A DNA stretch of 64,000 nt from Mycolicibacterium austroafricanum (GTDB lineage Bacteria; Actinomycetota; Actinomycetes; Mycobacteriales; Mycobacteriaceae), in assembly GCF_902705885.1 (NCBI RefSeq), contig NZ_CACSIP010000017.1, positions 41,400 through 105,399 on the forward strand. Reading direction: 5' to 3'. Both the position numbers and the translations under genes were made by a program. Below are positions 24,027 to 31,642 of the stretch, piece after piece (position 1 is the stretch's first letter; each line of letters starts with the position of its first letter). The notes below the pieces were generated by a model, which was given only the letters and a program-made list of their open reading frames with translations, did no database searches and was not told the origin of the DNA.

Positions 24027-25484
24027 CTACCCACCGGGTAACTCGAAGGGCGGCAGCCGATCACAGTTGGGTGTGGTGGGCACGCCGTTGAAACGGTCCG
24101 CGATCCACTGCATTCCGCGTTCCCCGTCGACGAAGTAGGTGAGCAGGTGATTCACACCCACTTTGTTGAGGAACGGTGGCTGCTGATTGGTCCAGAACTC
24201 AACATCGGCGCCCTGTGAGCACCAATCCGAGGCGAGTTGTCGTGCGCCCACCCACGGGTTGAGAGGGTCGAATCTGTTGATGTCGATGTTGACCGGCGCA
24301 GAGGGTTTGAGTGTGCCCAACTTCTGCGCAGCCAGCATCGACCTGACGGGCTCAGCGGTGAACATCTGCCGGATGTCCTGGTTGAAATACGGCTGCAGGT
24401 GCCGAAATTGGAACTTCAGAATGACCTCGTCGGCGCACTCGTATCGGGTCTTGTTGACGAAGTCCAGGCCCCGGGGGGTCAGAGCTTGGCGGAGGCTGGG
24501 TGCGGCTTCGGGAAACGCGGCGACGAAGGAGTTCAGCGCGTAGCCCACAGTTGCGACCATCGCGGAACCGTCGGCGTAGTCCAGACTGAGCGAGGGATCG
24601 GCCATGGGCGCCCCGATCCAGGCGCCGACGACGTCGAGTTCAGGGGCGTAGCTCGGTGCCATCTCCGCCGCCGCGCCGGCAGCGGTGCCGCCGGGGCCGT
24701 ATCCCCACAGTGCGACGGGTCCATCGGCAGTCAGAGACGTTCCGGGCAAGCGTTTGGCCGCGCGCGCGGAGTCGAGGACAGCGGTTGCGGTGGGGACCCG
24801 GATACCGGCGGTGGGGGGCCCGTAGGTTCCGGTGCCCTGGTAGTCGGTGATTACGAGGGCAAAACCGCGATCGAGCATCGTCGCGACAAACCCTGCCTCG
24901 AAGTAGAATACGAAATCCAAGAACCCGCCGTAATGAAAACTGCCTTCGCTGAGCAGACGCGAGACTGCGCATTGGTCGCCAAGCCCTTGATGGAACGGGG
25001 CGAATGCGATGAGTGGCCGCGGGCCGCTCCCTGCCCAGGGGCGGTCCGGCTCGATATAGGTCCCCGATACGGCAACCGGTTGGCCGCGGCCGTCGGTGCT
25101 CCGGTACATGATGCGCGTACCGGTTCCAGAATAGTTTCCATGCCCTGCCGGGTCGAGTGCGATGCGCGACGGTTCGGTTCGGATGATGTCTCCGGCGACT
25201 CCGTCGGGCAGGGGAGTAGGTGGGGTGTAGAAGGGGCGGTATGCGCACTCCGGTTGGTACCCGATGTTCGGCGGGCAGTCGGGGTCAGCGCCGGCTGCTG
25301 GCGCCGATGTGACAGGGACGGCCAGCGTCATGGCGACTGCACAGGACATCAGTACCCGCGTGAAGATGGCGACGGCGGCTAGAGACCGTTTGTTCCGCTC
25401 TTGCAGAACATGTTTCGCGTGTCTACGGGTACGTGGGCGATGCTCTGCTTCAACCGGCGGATACCGGCGGATCAAGATTTGCAT
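24027..25484 (-). CDS. Secreted LIP-family lipase homologue lacking the catalytic Ser
   Basis: 485 residues. A basic N-terminus of about 35 residues leads into a signal peptide (FTRVLMSCAVAMTLAVPVTS) and the mature protein starts near residue 65. The rest matches secretory lipases (PF03583): FYTPP, IMYRSTDGRGQPVAVSGT, ITDYQGTGT, YAPELDVVGAWIGAP, and an HLLTYFVDG near the catalytic-His region. At the nucleophile elbow the family reads GYSQGG, but here it is GYGPGG (residues 261-266): the serine codon is GGC at residue 263, one base from AGC. The protein should therefore be unable to act by the usual mechanism. GAGGAA precedes the ATG. Confidence 0.85.
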   Translation of the reverse strand: MQILIRRYPPVEAEHRPRTRRHAKHVLQERNKRSLAAVAIFTRVLMSCAVAMTLAVPVTSAPAAGADPDCPPNIGYQPECAYRPFYTPPTPLPDGVAGDIIRTEPSRIALDPAGHGNYSGTGTRIMYRSTDGRGQPVAVSGTYIEPDRPWAGSGPRPLIAFAPFHQGLGDQCAVSRLLSEGSFHYGGFLDFVFYFEAGFVATMLDRGFALVITDYQGTGTYGPPTAGIRVPTATAVLDSARAAKRLPGTSLTADGPVALWGYGPGGTAAGAAAEMAPSYAPELDVVGAWIGAPMADPSLSLDYADGSAMVATVGYALNSFVAAFPEAAPSLRQALTPRGLDFVNKTRYECADEVILKFQFRHLQPYFNQDIRQMFTAEPVRSMLAAQKLGTLKPSAPVNIDINRFDPLNPWVGARQLASDWCSQGADVEFWTNQQPPFLNKVGVNHLLTYFVDGERGMQWIADRFNGVPTTPNCDRLPPFELPGG

Positions 25485-25757
25485 GTCAGTTCCTCGGGAA
25501 TGTGAACAGCGCGATACGCGGATCAGCTGGTGTCGGGGTTTCTCTCGCGAGTCGTTGGCGGCAGCGTTGGCGGGCCCCGGGCTCCATGGGGAAGCACGTG
25601 GCGTGATGCGCAGCCCACTCGATTACCAATGGTGATCCACATCGCATATTTCGGAAAGATGTTGTGCCGTCAGGCGGTACGGCAGTTCTTGCACGTGACA
25701 CGACCGGAGGACTGCCGGGGTGTGCAAACGAGGGGTCGGGGTGAACAGCGTGATCCG

Positions 25758-26516
25758 CTAGGGCGATTGACAGCCCGCGAGGCTGGTGTGAAGTTGCCTC
25801 GACGCCACTTGCGAGATCCTGACGAGCACGTTGGCGGGACCACGGAGAGGAGCGCCGTTGGGTGCACAGACCGATATCGCCGCCGTGGGCGCCCTGTCAC
25901 CGGTGGTGATGGGAGCAGCGACGCAACACACCGTCTTGTTGGTCTCACCGATGTCGAATGCGACTGGCTGTCTGGGTATTCCAGTAGACCTACCAGCCGC
26001 CATCGACGCTGCGATGTCGGGCGCTGCGGCGTCAATTCCGCGGTACGCAAGCAGCACTTTGCCCGCTGCTGTGGTGTGCGCGGGCAACCGCGGGTGGGTC
26101 GGGGGGGCCAGGGTGTGGTGTCCCCGAACGGTGCTCAGAAAGACGATGTCGTTTCCATCGAGGATGCCGAGTTGAACTGTGTGACGCGTGTGTTCGAAGA
26201 CTTCGACAAGGTAGGGCAGGAGCTCTGCAGTCAGCGGGCTGTGCTCGTATTCGACCGCGCTGCCAGCCAGGGTCTTGAGAGTGCGGCCGATGCGGTAGCC
26301 GCGTCCGACACGTTCCACCATGTCGGCGCGTTCGAGAATGGCGAGCTGCCGGAACGCCGTCGATTTGGTCAACCCCGATCGTCGCGCCAGCTCGCTGACT
26401 CCGACAATGCTGCCGGGCCGATGATTGAACGCCGACAGTAGTACACATGCCTTCTCGACAGCGGTTCGGCTGTCGGTGTCGGTAGCCTTGGTTGGCGGCG
26501 GCGCAGGACCTGTCAC
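25758..26516 (-). CDS. IclR-family regulator of the catabolic block
   Basis: 252 residues. Winged helix at residues 15-80: AVEKACVLLSAF, GVSELARRSGLTKSTAFRQL, MVERVGRGYRIG. The effector domain follows with HTVQLGILDGNDIVFLSTVRG and LPAHTTAAGKVLLAY, the standard IclR ligand region. IclR proteins commonly control aromatic and 2-oxo acid breakdown operons. It lies 25 bases after the end of the acyl-CoA dehydrogenase gene on the same strand, so it could be cotranscribed as the last gene of the operon as well as having its own promoter. Confidence 0.88.
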   Translation of the reverse strand: MTGPAPPPTKATDTDSRTAVEKACVLLSAFNHRPGSIVGVSELARRSGLTKSTAFRQLAILERADMVERVGRGYRIGRTLKTLAGSAVEYEHSPLTAELLPYLVEVFEHTRHTVQLGILDGNDIVFLSTVRGHHTLAPPTHPRLPAHTTAAGKVLLAYRGIDAAAPDIAASMAAGRSTGIPRQPVAFDIGETNKTVCCVAAPITTGDRAPTAAISVCAPNGAPLRGPANVLVRISQVASRQLHTSLAGCQSP

Positions 26517-26541
26517 GAATCTACCTCGTCTTACTGTGCCG

Positions 26542-27696
26542 TCAGCGCAGGAGGGCCCGCGACATCACCAGGCGCTGAATCTGATTGGTTCCTTCGTAGA
26601 TCTGGGTGATCTTGGCATCGCGCATCATCCGCTCAACGGGGAAGTCACGGGTATAGCCCGCGCCACCAAACAGCTGCACCGCATCGGTGGTGACGGACAT
26701 GGCTACGTCCGAGGCGAAGCACTTCGACGCCGCAGAGATGAATCCCAGGTTCTTCTCTGCGCGTTCGGCGCGCGCCGCCGATGTGTAGACCATCAGACGG
26801 GCTGCCTCGATCTTCATGGCCATGTCGGCGATCATGAATTCCACGCCCTGGAACTGTGCGATGGGTTTACCAAACTGCCTACGTTCTTTGACGTACGCAA
26901 TGGTGTTATCCAGTGCGCCTTGTGCAATGCCGACGGCCTGCGCACCGATGGTCGGGCGGGTGTGGTCGAGAGTTTGTAGCGCGGTCTTGAATCCGGTGCC
27001 GGGCTCCCCGATGATGCGTTCACGGGGGAGTTCGCACTGTTCGAAGTGTAATTCGGTGGTGGGGGAACCTTTGATGCCGAGCTTGCGCTCGTGGTTGCCC
27101 ACCGAGAAGCCCGGGTCATCCTTATGGACCATGAACGCCGAAATGCCGTTCGCGCCTCGGTCCGGGTCGGTCACTGCCATGACGGTGTACCAGCTGGATC
27201 TGCCACCATTGGTGATCCATGCCTTTGTGCCGTTGAGGACCCAGCCGTGGTCGGTCCTTTTTGCACGCGTTCGCATCGCCGCCGCATCCGAGCCGGCCTC
27301 GCGCTCCGAGAGACCGTAGGACGCCATCTCACCGTCGGCAATGGCCGGCAGCACCTGATGCTTGAGTTCATTGGAGCCGTTGAGTATCAGCCCCATGGTG
27401 CCCAGCTTGTTCACCGCGGGGATGAGAGATGCCGAGGCGTCGACTCGGGCCACCTCTTCGATGACGATGCAGGCCGCGACGGAATCCGCGCCCTGTCCAC
27501 CGAACTCGTCAGGCACATGGATCGCATTGAAACCCGAGGCGTTCAGCGCTGTGAGGGCTTCACTCGGGAAGCGGGAGTCCTCGTCAACTTCGGAGGCGAA
27601 TGGTTCTATCTCCTTCTCTGCGAGTGCGCGAATCGCCTCGCGGAGCGCTTCATGTTCGTCGGGGAGTGCGAACAGGTCGAATGGGTTGTTCATCAA
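26542..27696 (-). CDS. Acyl-CoA dehydrogenase
   Basis: 384 residues, standard length. N-terminal helical domain from LFALPDEHEALREAIRALA; FAD/substrate loops YGLSEREAGSDAAAM near residue 128 and WITNGG near 160; C-terminal LFGGAGYTRDFPVERMMRDAK and IYEGTNQIQ, where Glu is the catalytic base in the short/medium-chain position. The enzyme oxidises an acyl-CoA to the 2-enoyl-CoA and passes electrons to ETF. Its neighbours suggest a branched or aryl-derived acyl-CoA. It follows the fumarylacetoacetase-family gene by 90 bases. Confidence 0.92.
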   Translation of the reverse strand: MMNNPFDLFALPDEHEALREAIRALAEKEIEPFASEVDEDSRFPSEALTALNASGFNAIHVPDEFGGQGADSVAACIVIEEVARVDASASLIPAVNKLGTMGLILNGSNELKHQVLPAIADGEMASYGLSEREAGSDAAAMRTRAKRTDHGWVLNGTKAWITNGGRSSWYTVMAVTDPDRGANGISAFMVHKDDPGFSVGNHERKLGIKGSPTTELHFEQCELPRERIIGEPGTGFKTALQTLDHTRPTIGAQAVGIAQGALDNTIAYVKERRQFGKPIAQFQGVEFMIADMAMKIEAARLMVYTSAARAERAEKNLGFISAASKCFASDVAMSVTTDAVQLFGGAGYTRDFPVERMMRDAKITQIYEGTNQIQRLVMSRALLR

Positions 27697-27786
27697 AGTG
27701 ATTGGTGCCTCTCTGCTGGAAGGACGTGTGGTTGGTGCAACAGATTCCGCGGTACTGCGTGCATTGCGACGGTGGAGAACGGGCGA

Positions 27787-28644
27787 TCAGGGTGCGACGA
27801 CCATGTTTCGGATCGTGCCGATTCGGTCCACTTCGACCTCGACGACATCGCCGGGTTGTAGGAATCGGTTGGCGAAGAAGCCGACCCCTCGCGGAGTTCC
27901 GGTGCAGATGACGTCACCAGGTTCCAAAGATGTGAATGCCGACAAGTAAGAAACGAGTTTGGCGATCGAGTGAACGAAGGTGCCCGTGTTGTCATCCTGC
28001 CGCAGTTGGCCGTTGACGCGTGTCACCAGTCGTAGGGCGAGGTTGCCCTGGTCGAACTCGTCAGCGGTCACCATGCACGGGCCCATGGGTTTGAAGCTGT
28101 CGAAGCTCTTGGCCGTTGCTATCGACATCGTGAGGTCGCCACTCATGGCCCGTGCTTGGATGTCGCGGGCAGAGACATCGTTGATGACGGTGAGGCCTGC
28201 GACATGGCCCCAGGCCGTGTCGGTCGGGACGTCCTTGGCGGTGCTTCCGATGACTACGGCGACCTCGCCTTCATAATCGACCTTCTCGCTCGCTGTCCGC
28301 GGAAGAGCGATCGGAGCATATGGCCCGATCACTGCCGAGCCCGCGACGATCTGAAAGTTCGGTTCGTCGTCGGGGAGGTCGACCTCACCGCGTGCCTCGC
28401 GGACCTCGTCTCCGTGACTTGGATAGTTGTAGCCGACGATCATGATCTTTCCGGGGCGTGCCACTGGCGCATCGAGTTCGACCTCAGCCAGCGGCACCAT
28501 GGATCGCACTGACGCGGTTTCGACGGCCTGTAGACCGGCGCCTCTCAGCAGGGCCCCGATGTCCCCGTAGGGCAGATCGAGCAGCGTGAGATGGCCCGGT
28601 GTGTTTTCCTTGGCGAGACCTTCACTGGTGGTATAGATGCGCAC
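27787..28644 (-). CDS. Fumarylacetoacetate hydrolase-family protein
   Basis: 285 residues. The FAH C-terminal domain carries KIMIVGYNYPSHGDEV, the metal-binding YEGEVAVVIG (first Glu of E-x-E), ALPRTASEKVDYE, INDVSARDIQAR, KSFDSFKPMGPC and the final GDVICTGTPRGVGFF. Members hydrolyse C-C bonds or decarboxylate/isomerise 2-oxo acids after ring cleavage. Start GTG at 28644 is used, with GGAGA ten bases upstream; the reading frame is open further up but lacks homology. In this operon it most likely acts on the product made by the extradiol dioxygenase. Confidence 0.87.
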   Translation of the reverse strand: MRIYTTSEGLAKENTPGHLTLLDLPYGDIGALLRGAGLQAVETASVRSMVPLAEVELDAPVARPGKIMIVGYNYPSHGDEVREARGEVDLPDDEPNFQIVAGSAVIGPYAPIALPRTASEKVDYEGEVAVVIGSTAKDVPTDTAWGHVAGLTVINDVSARDIQARAMSGDLTMSIATAKSFDSFKPMGPCMVTADEFDQGNLALRLVTRVNGQLRQDDNTGTFVHSIAKLVSYLSAFTSLEPGDVICTGTPRGVGFFANRFLQPGDVVEVEVDRIGTIRNMVVAP

Positions 28645-28733
28645 GCTGTTCCATTCTCCAAAATTGCGGTTCGACAGAATTTCCCAACACCACCGGGGTG
28701 ACGCTGGGATGTGGACGTAGCATTTCTGTCGGA

Positions 28734-30386
28734 TCAGCTGATGAGTTGATGAGCACCGAAGATCTTGTCGAGCGCCTGTGCCAGGTCGACCACCGAAGTG
28801 CCGGAGCGGGCTTCGGCACGCCAGCCAATGTGCCCGTCGGGACGGATGAGGACGGCGCCGCATTCGGCGATACCGAACGGATCCTCGCCGCCGGTGTCGA
28901 TGTCGCGGTCCATCACCAGCACTTGGTGAGGGATTCCGGTAGCGGCCTGTTCGAAGGCACCGACCCATGCCATCCCATCGGGACCGGCGATCAGGGTGAA
29001 CCCGCTGATCGTGAGATCAAGGGTGGAAACTCTCCGGCCCGCTCGTGTGATCCATCGATGGACCGGGCGGCCTCCCACCACCCCGCGACTGTGTGGATAG
29101 ATCGGAGCGATTGGCGCACAGTCGGTTCCGTAGATGTGTCCGATCTCCTGATCGACAGAGCCGAAATGATCGCGCTGCCGTGGGATGGCTTCGGCTAGAC
29201 GGGCACGCTCTGCGGCCGCGGTCGCTGCATTTCCACTTTCGAGCAGCGATGCAATGGCTTCGGTGGTGGGGCCCAATCCGCATTCAGCCATCTTGAGCGC
29301 ATTATGCACGCTGAATTCGGCGTTGCTCTCGGCTACCGGTTTTCGCTCGCTTTCGTAGGTGCTGAGCAGGGACTCCGGTGCCCAGCCGTTCAGAGTCCCA
29401 GCCAGCTTCCAGGCGATGTTGTGCGCGTCCGCGATCCCGGTGTTCATGCCCAAGCCTCCGGTCGGGGGGAACTCATGGGCTGCGTCACCAGCCAGGAAGA
29501 TATTCCCGGTGCGGTACGTACGAGCAATGCGCGAAGCCAGTCGCCAGGTACCGATCGACTGAACGTCGATCTCGACATCGTCGTCTCCGATGGCTTGGCG
29601 AATCAGATCGGCGCAGCGGGCGCGAGTGTAGTCCGCGACTGACTCGGTGTCGGGGTCGTACCCGAAGTTGTAGGTCCACCGCCGTTTTCCGTCCATGCCG
29701 ATCATGCCGCCGGGAGCGGCAGTGTTGAGTAGCCATACGAGCAGAGCCGGATCGTTGTCAGTCCAGCGCGTGAGATCGGCGTGGAAGTAGACATTGATTT
29801 GACGTCCGAACTCGGGAATGCCGTCCATGTCGATGGCCAGCCGATCACGCAACAGGCCCGACGCACCGTGGGCCAAGACGGCATATCGGGCAGCAACGCT
29901 TTCGGCCACGTTGCCGGCCTTCAGGAGCTGGGCGTGTACCACATCGCCCTTATCGTCGACATCAATGATCTCGGTGCCGAACCGGACCTCCGCGACTCCT
30001 TGCTCGTGTACGGCGTCGAGCAGAATCTGCTGGACCCGATCTTGGGCACAGGAGGTCGTCGAGACCGGTGAGACGAAGTCAAGATGCTCTTGTGACTCGG
30101 TGGGCAGGACGATGCGGCCGAGTTCTTCCCCGCTGAAGGTGGTCCGCCACAACACGTTTTTCCATTCCGGTCCGACAGCTTCGTCGAGAACTTTGTCGGC
30201 AAGTCCCCAGTCCCGGAGGATCTCCATGGTGCGGAGGGTGAGGACGTGCGCGCGCGGATGGGGATTGACTCCGTCGAATTTTTCGCACACCAGGCTGGGC
30301 ACTCCGTGCCGGCCGAGGACGTAGGCCGTAGCCAAGCCCACGGGGCCGGCGCCAACGATCAAAACGGGTGTGTCGATGGCGGTCAC
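28734..30386 (-). CDS. FAD-dependent aromatic hydroxylase (PHBH/PheA-MhpA type)
   Basis: 550 residues. The FAD-binding start is VLIVGAGPVGLATAYVLGRHG; the second FAD site reads GNIFLAGDAAHEFPPTGGLGMNTG near residue 300, with ADAHNIAWKLA following. The C-terminal thioredoxin-like domain is present (about residues 400-550), which places it with the 550-residue phenol/3-hydroxyphenylpropionate hydroxylase group. Such enzymes add a hydroxyl ortho to a phenol using NAD(P)H and O2. The start overlaps the stop of the dioxygenase upstream by four bases (ATGA), so translation is coupled: hydroxylation then ring opening. Confidence 0.9.
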   Translation of the reverse strand: MTAIDTPVLIVGAGPVGLATAYVLGRHGVPSLVCEKFDGVNPHPRAHVLTLRTMEILRDWGLADKVLDEAVGPEWKNVLWRTTFSGEELGRIVLPTESQEHLDFVSPVSTTSCAQDRVQQILLDAVHEQGVAEVRFGTEIIDVDDKGDVVHAQLLKAGNVAESVAARYAVLAHGASGLLRDRLAIDMDGIPEFGRQINVYFHADLTRWTDNDPALLVWLLNTAAPGGMIGMDGKRRWTYNFGYDPDTESVADYTRARCADLIRQAIGDDDVEIDVQSIGTWRLASRIARTYRTGNIFLAGDAAHEFPPTGGLGMNTGIADAHNIAWKLAGTLNGWAPESLLSTYESERKPVAESNAEFSVHNALKMAECGLGPTTEAIASLLESGNAATAAAERARLAEAIPRQRDHFGSVDQEIGHIYGTDCAPIAPIYPHSRGVVGGRPVHRWITRAGRRVSTLDLTISGFTLIAGPDGMAWVGAFEQAATGIPHQVLVMDRDIDTGGEDPFGIAECGAVLIRPDGHIGWRAEARSGTSVVDLAQALDKIFGAHQLIS

Positions 30387-30928
30387 GGAATGTCCTTGAG
30401 CGCAACTGGATTGCCGGACTGCTTCACCAGCTCGCTGATCGGTTCACCGGCCAGCAGCCTTCGGTGGAGTTCGTCGGGGTCGAACTCAACTCCAATCGGG
30501 TTGGCAGCAAACGCACCGGAGGCGAAGAATTCCTCTAGCGCATCCTCGGTGTCGAAGTTGTCGATCTGCAATTCGATCTGATTGTTGTCGGGATCGCGAT
30601 AGTAGATGGATGTGGTGGGTCCATGGTTGATGCACCAAAAAGGTGTGACTTCGTCGTTCTTGAGCCGCTGATAGTTGTCCAGTAGGTCGCCGAGTTCTGA
30701 GTAGGTGAACGCGATGTGCTCGAGACCGGAGTGCGTAGGGCCCGGGCGTTCGGTCGCACCGGCGTTGAGGAAAGCAACTCGATGGTGCTCATCGTCATAC
30801 GTGATGAACGCCAACGCATCGTTGGCATACACGACGCGGCCGTCGAGAACCTGTACGTACCACTGGGTCATTCGTTCGATGTCGCCGGTACGTAGGACGA
30901 CGTGGGCAAGTTTGGCTGGGGAGACCAC
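30383..30928 (-). CDS. Type I extradiol ring-cleavage dioxygenase (VOC fold)
   Basis: 181 residues, a single-module member. Metal ligands are consistent with His9 (LAHVVL), His71 (GLEHIAF) and Glu119 (NQIELQID), the 2-His-1-Glu iron set of type I extradiol enzymes; YYRDPDNNQIEL is the typical C-terminal block. It should cleave a catechol-type substrate meta to the hydroxyls with O2 and Fe(II) or Mn(II). First gene of a coupled pair with the aromatic hydroxylase. An operator-like dyad lies 41 bases before its start, downstream of the TetR gene. An extra 45-residue tail after the VOC module is not recognised. Confidence 0.85.
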   Translation of the reverse strand: MVSPAKLAHVVLRTGDIERMTQWYVQVLDGRVVYANDALAFITYDDEHHRVAFLNAGATERPGPTHSGLEHIAFTYSELGDLLDNYQRLKNDEVTPFWCINHGPTTSIYYRDPDNNQIELQIDNFDTEDALEEFFASGAFAANPIGVEFDPDELHRRLLAGEPISELVKQSGNPVALKDIP

Positions 30929-30968
30929 TACATCTGCTTTCTCTCATGCGCGCGACCGCGCGGCCACT

Positions 30969-30989
30969 CTCTTAACTACTAGTTAAGAG
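30969..30989 (-). promoter_or_regulatory. Perfect 9+3+9 dyad, TetR-type operator
   Basis: CTCTTAACT and AGTTAAGAG are exact reverse complements around ACT. It sits between the end of the TetR gene and the start of the dioxygenase gene, 41 bases before the latter, in otherwise GC-rich DNA. The TetR protein encoded next to it is the obvious candidate repressor for the dioxygenase-hydroxylase genes. Confidence 0.65.
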
Positions 30990-31021
30990 GGTGTCATGAG
31001 AGGCGGGTCACAGTCAATAGG

Positions 31022-31600
31022 TCATGTGCATCTCGGTGAACGTGCCGCTGCGGCCGCGGCGAGTGGGTCGATCAGAAGGTCGATCATGTCGGCCATCGGC
31101 CGGTCGATCTCTCGTACGCTGACCAAAAGTCCCTCCAGCAGAACGTGTGCCGTGTCGGCCAGCAGGCCGATGTCGCCTTCCGGGGCTCGGCGGGAAATCG
31201 CAGCGATGAGTCGCTGGTCAACCCAGCCCATCACGTCGGAGTAGGTCTCACGCAACTCCGCCGAGAACGTCATGCGCTCATAGGCTTCCCGGAAGAGTCC
31301 TTTGTAGGGATGCATTTCCTCGAGCACGCCCACGAGTTCGGCGCGCGGATCGTCGCGCGACTCCGGGCGAGTGGACACCCGCGTCGTCGCCTCCTGGAAC
31401 ATCGCGGCGAGGGCCGCGGCGAACAGGTCGTCCTTGGTGGGGAAATACCAGTGGATCGCCGCCGAGGTGAGGTCGACCGCTTTGGCGATCGACGTCACCG
31501 TCGTGCCTCGATAGCCTTTGTCAGCGAACTGCCGTCGAGCCTCGTCGACAACAAGCGTTCTGCGCTCGGCGTGGGGGACTTCCTGGCGGTTCTTGGGCAT
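31022..31600 (-). CDS. TetR-family regulator of the catabolic block
   Basis: 192 residues. HTH near residues 12-55: ERRTLVVDEARRQFADKGYRG, then VTSIAKAVDLTSAAIHWYFPTKDDLF, a KstR/FadR-like pattern. The C-terminal ligand domain ends in an Ala-rich helix. It lies between acetoacetyl-CoA synthetase (42 bases upstream) and the dioxygenase operon (93 bases downstream, with a perfect dyad), so it may link both parts. Ligand is probably a CoA-thioester or aromatic intermediate, by position only. Confidence 0.87.
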   Translation of the reverse strand: MPKNRQEVPHAERRTLVVDEARRQFADKGYRGTTVTSIAKAVDLTSAAIHWYFPTKDDLFAAALAAMFQEATTRVSTRPESRDDPRAELVGVLEEMHPYKGLFREAYERMTFSAELRETYSDVMGWVDQRLIAAISRRAPEGDIGLLADTAHVLLEGLLVSVREIDRPMADMIDLLIDPLAAAAAARSPRCT

Positions 31601-31642
31601 GCGCTCAGACTAGGCGGGCCGGTGTGATCACCCAAGGCTGAA

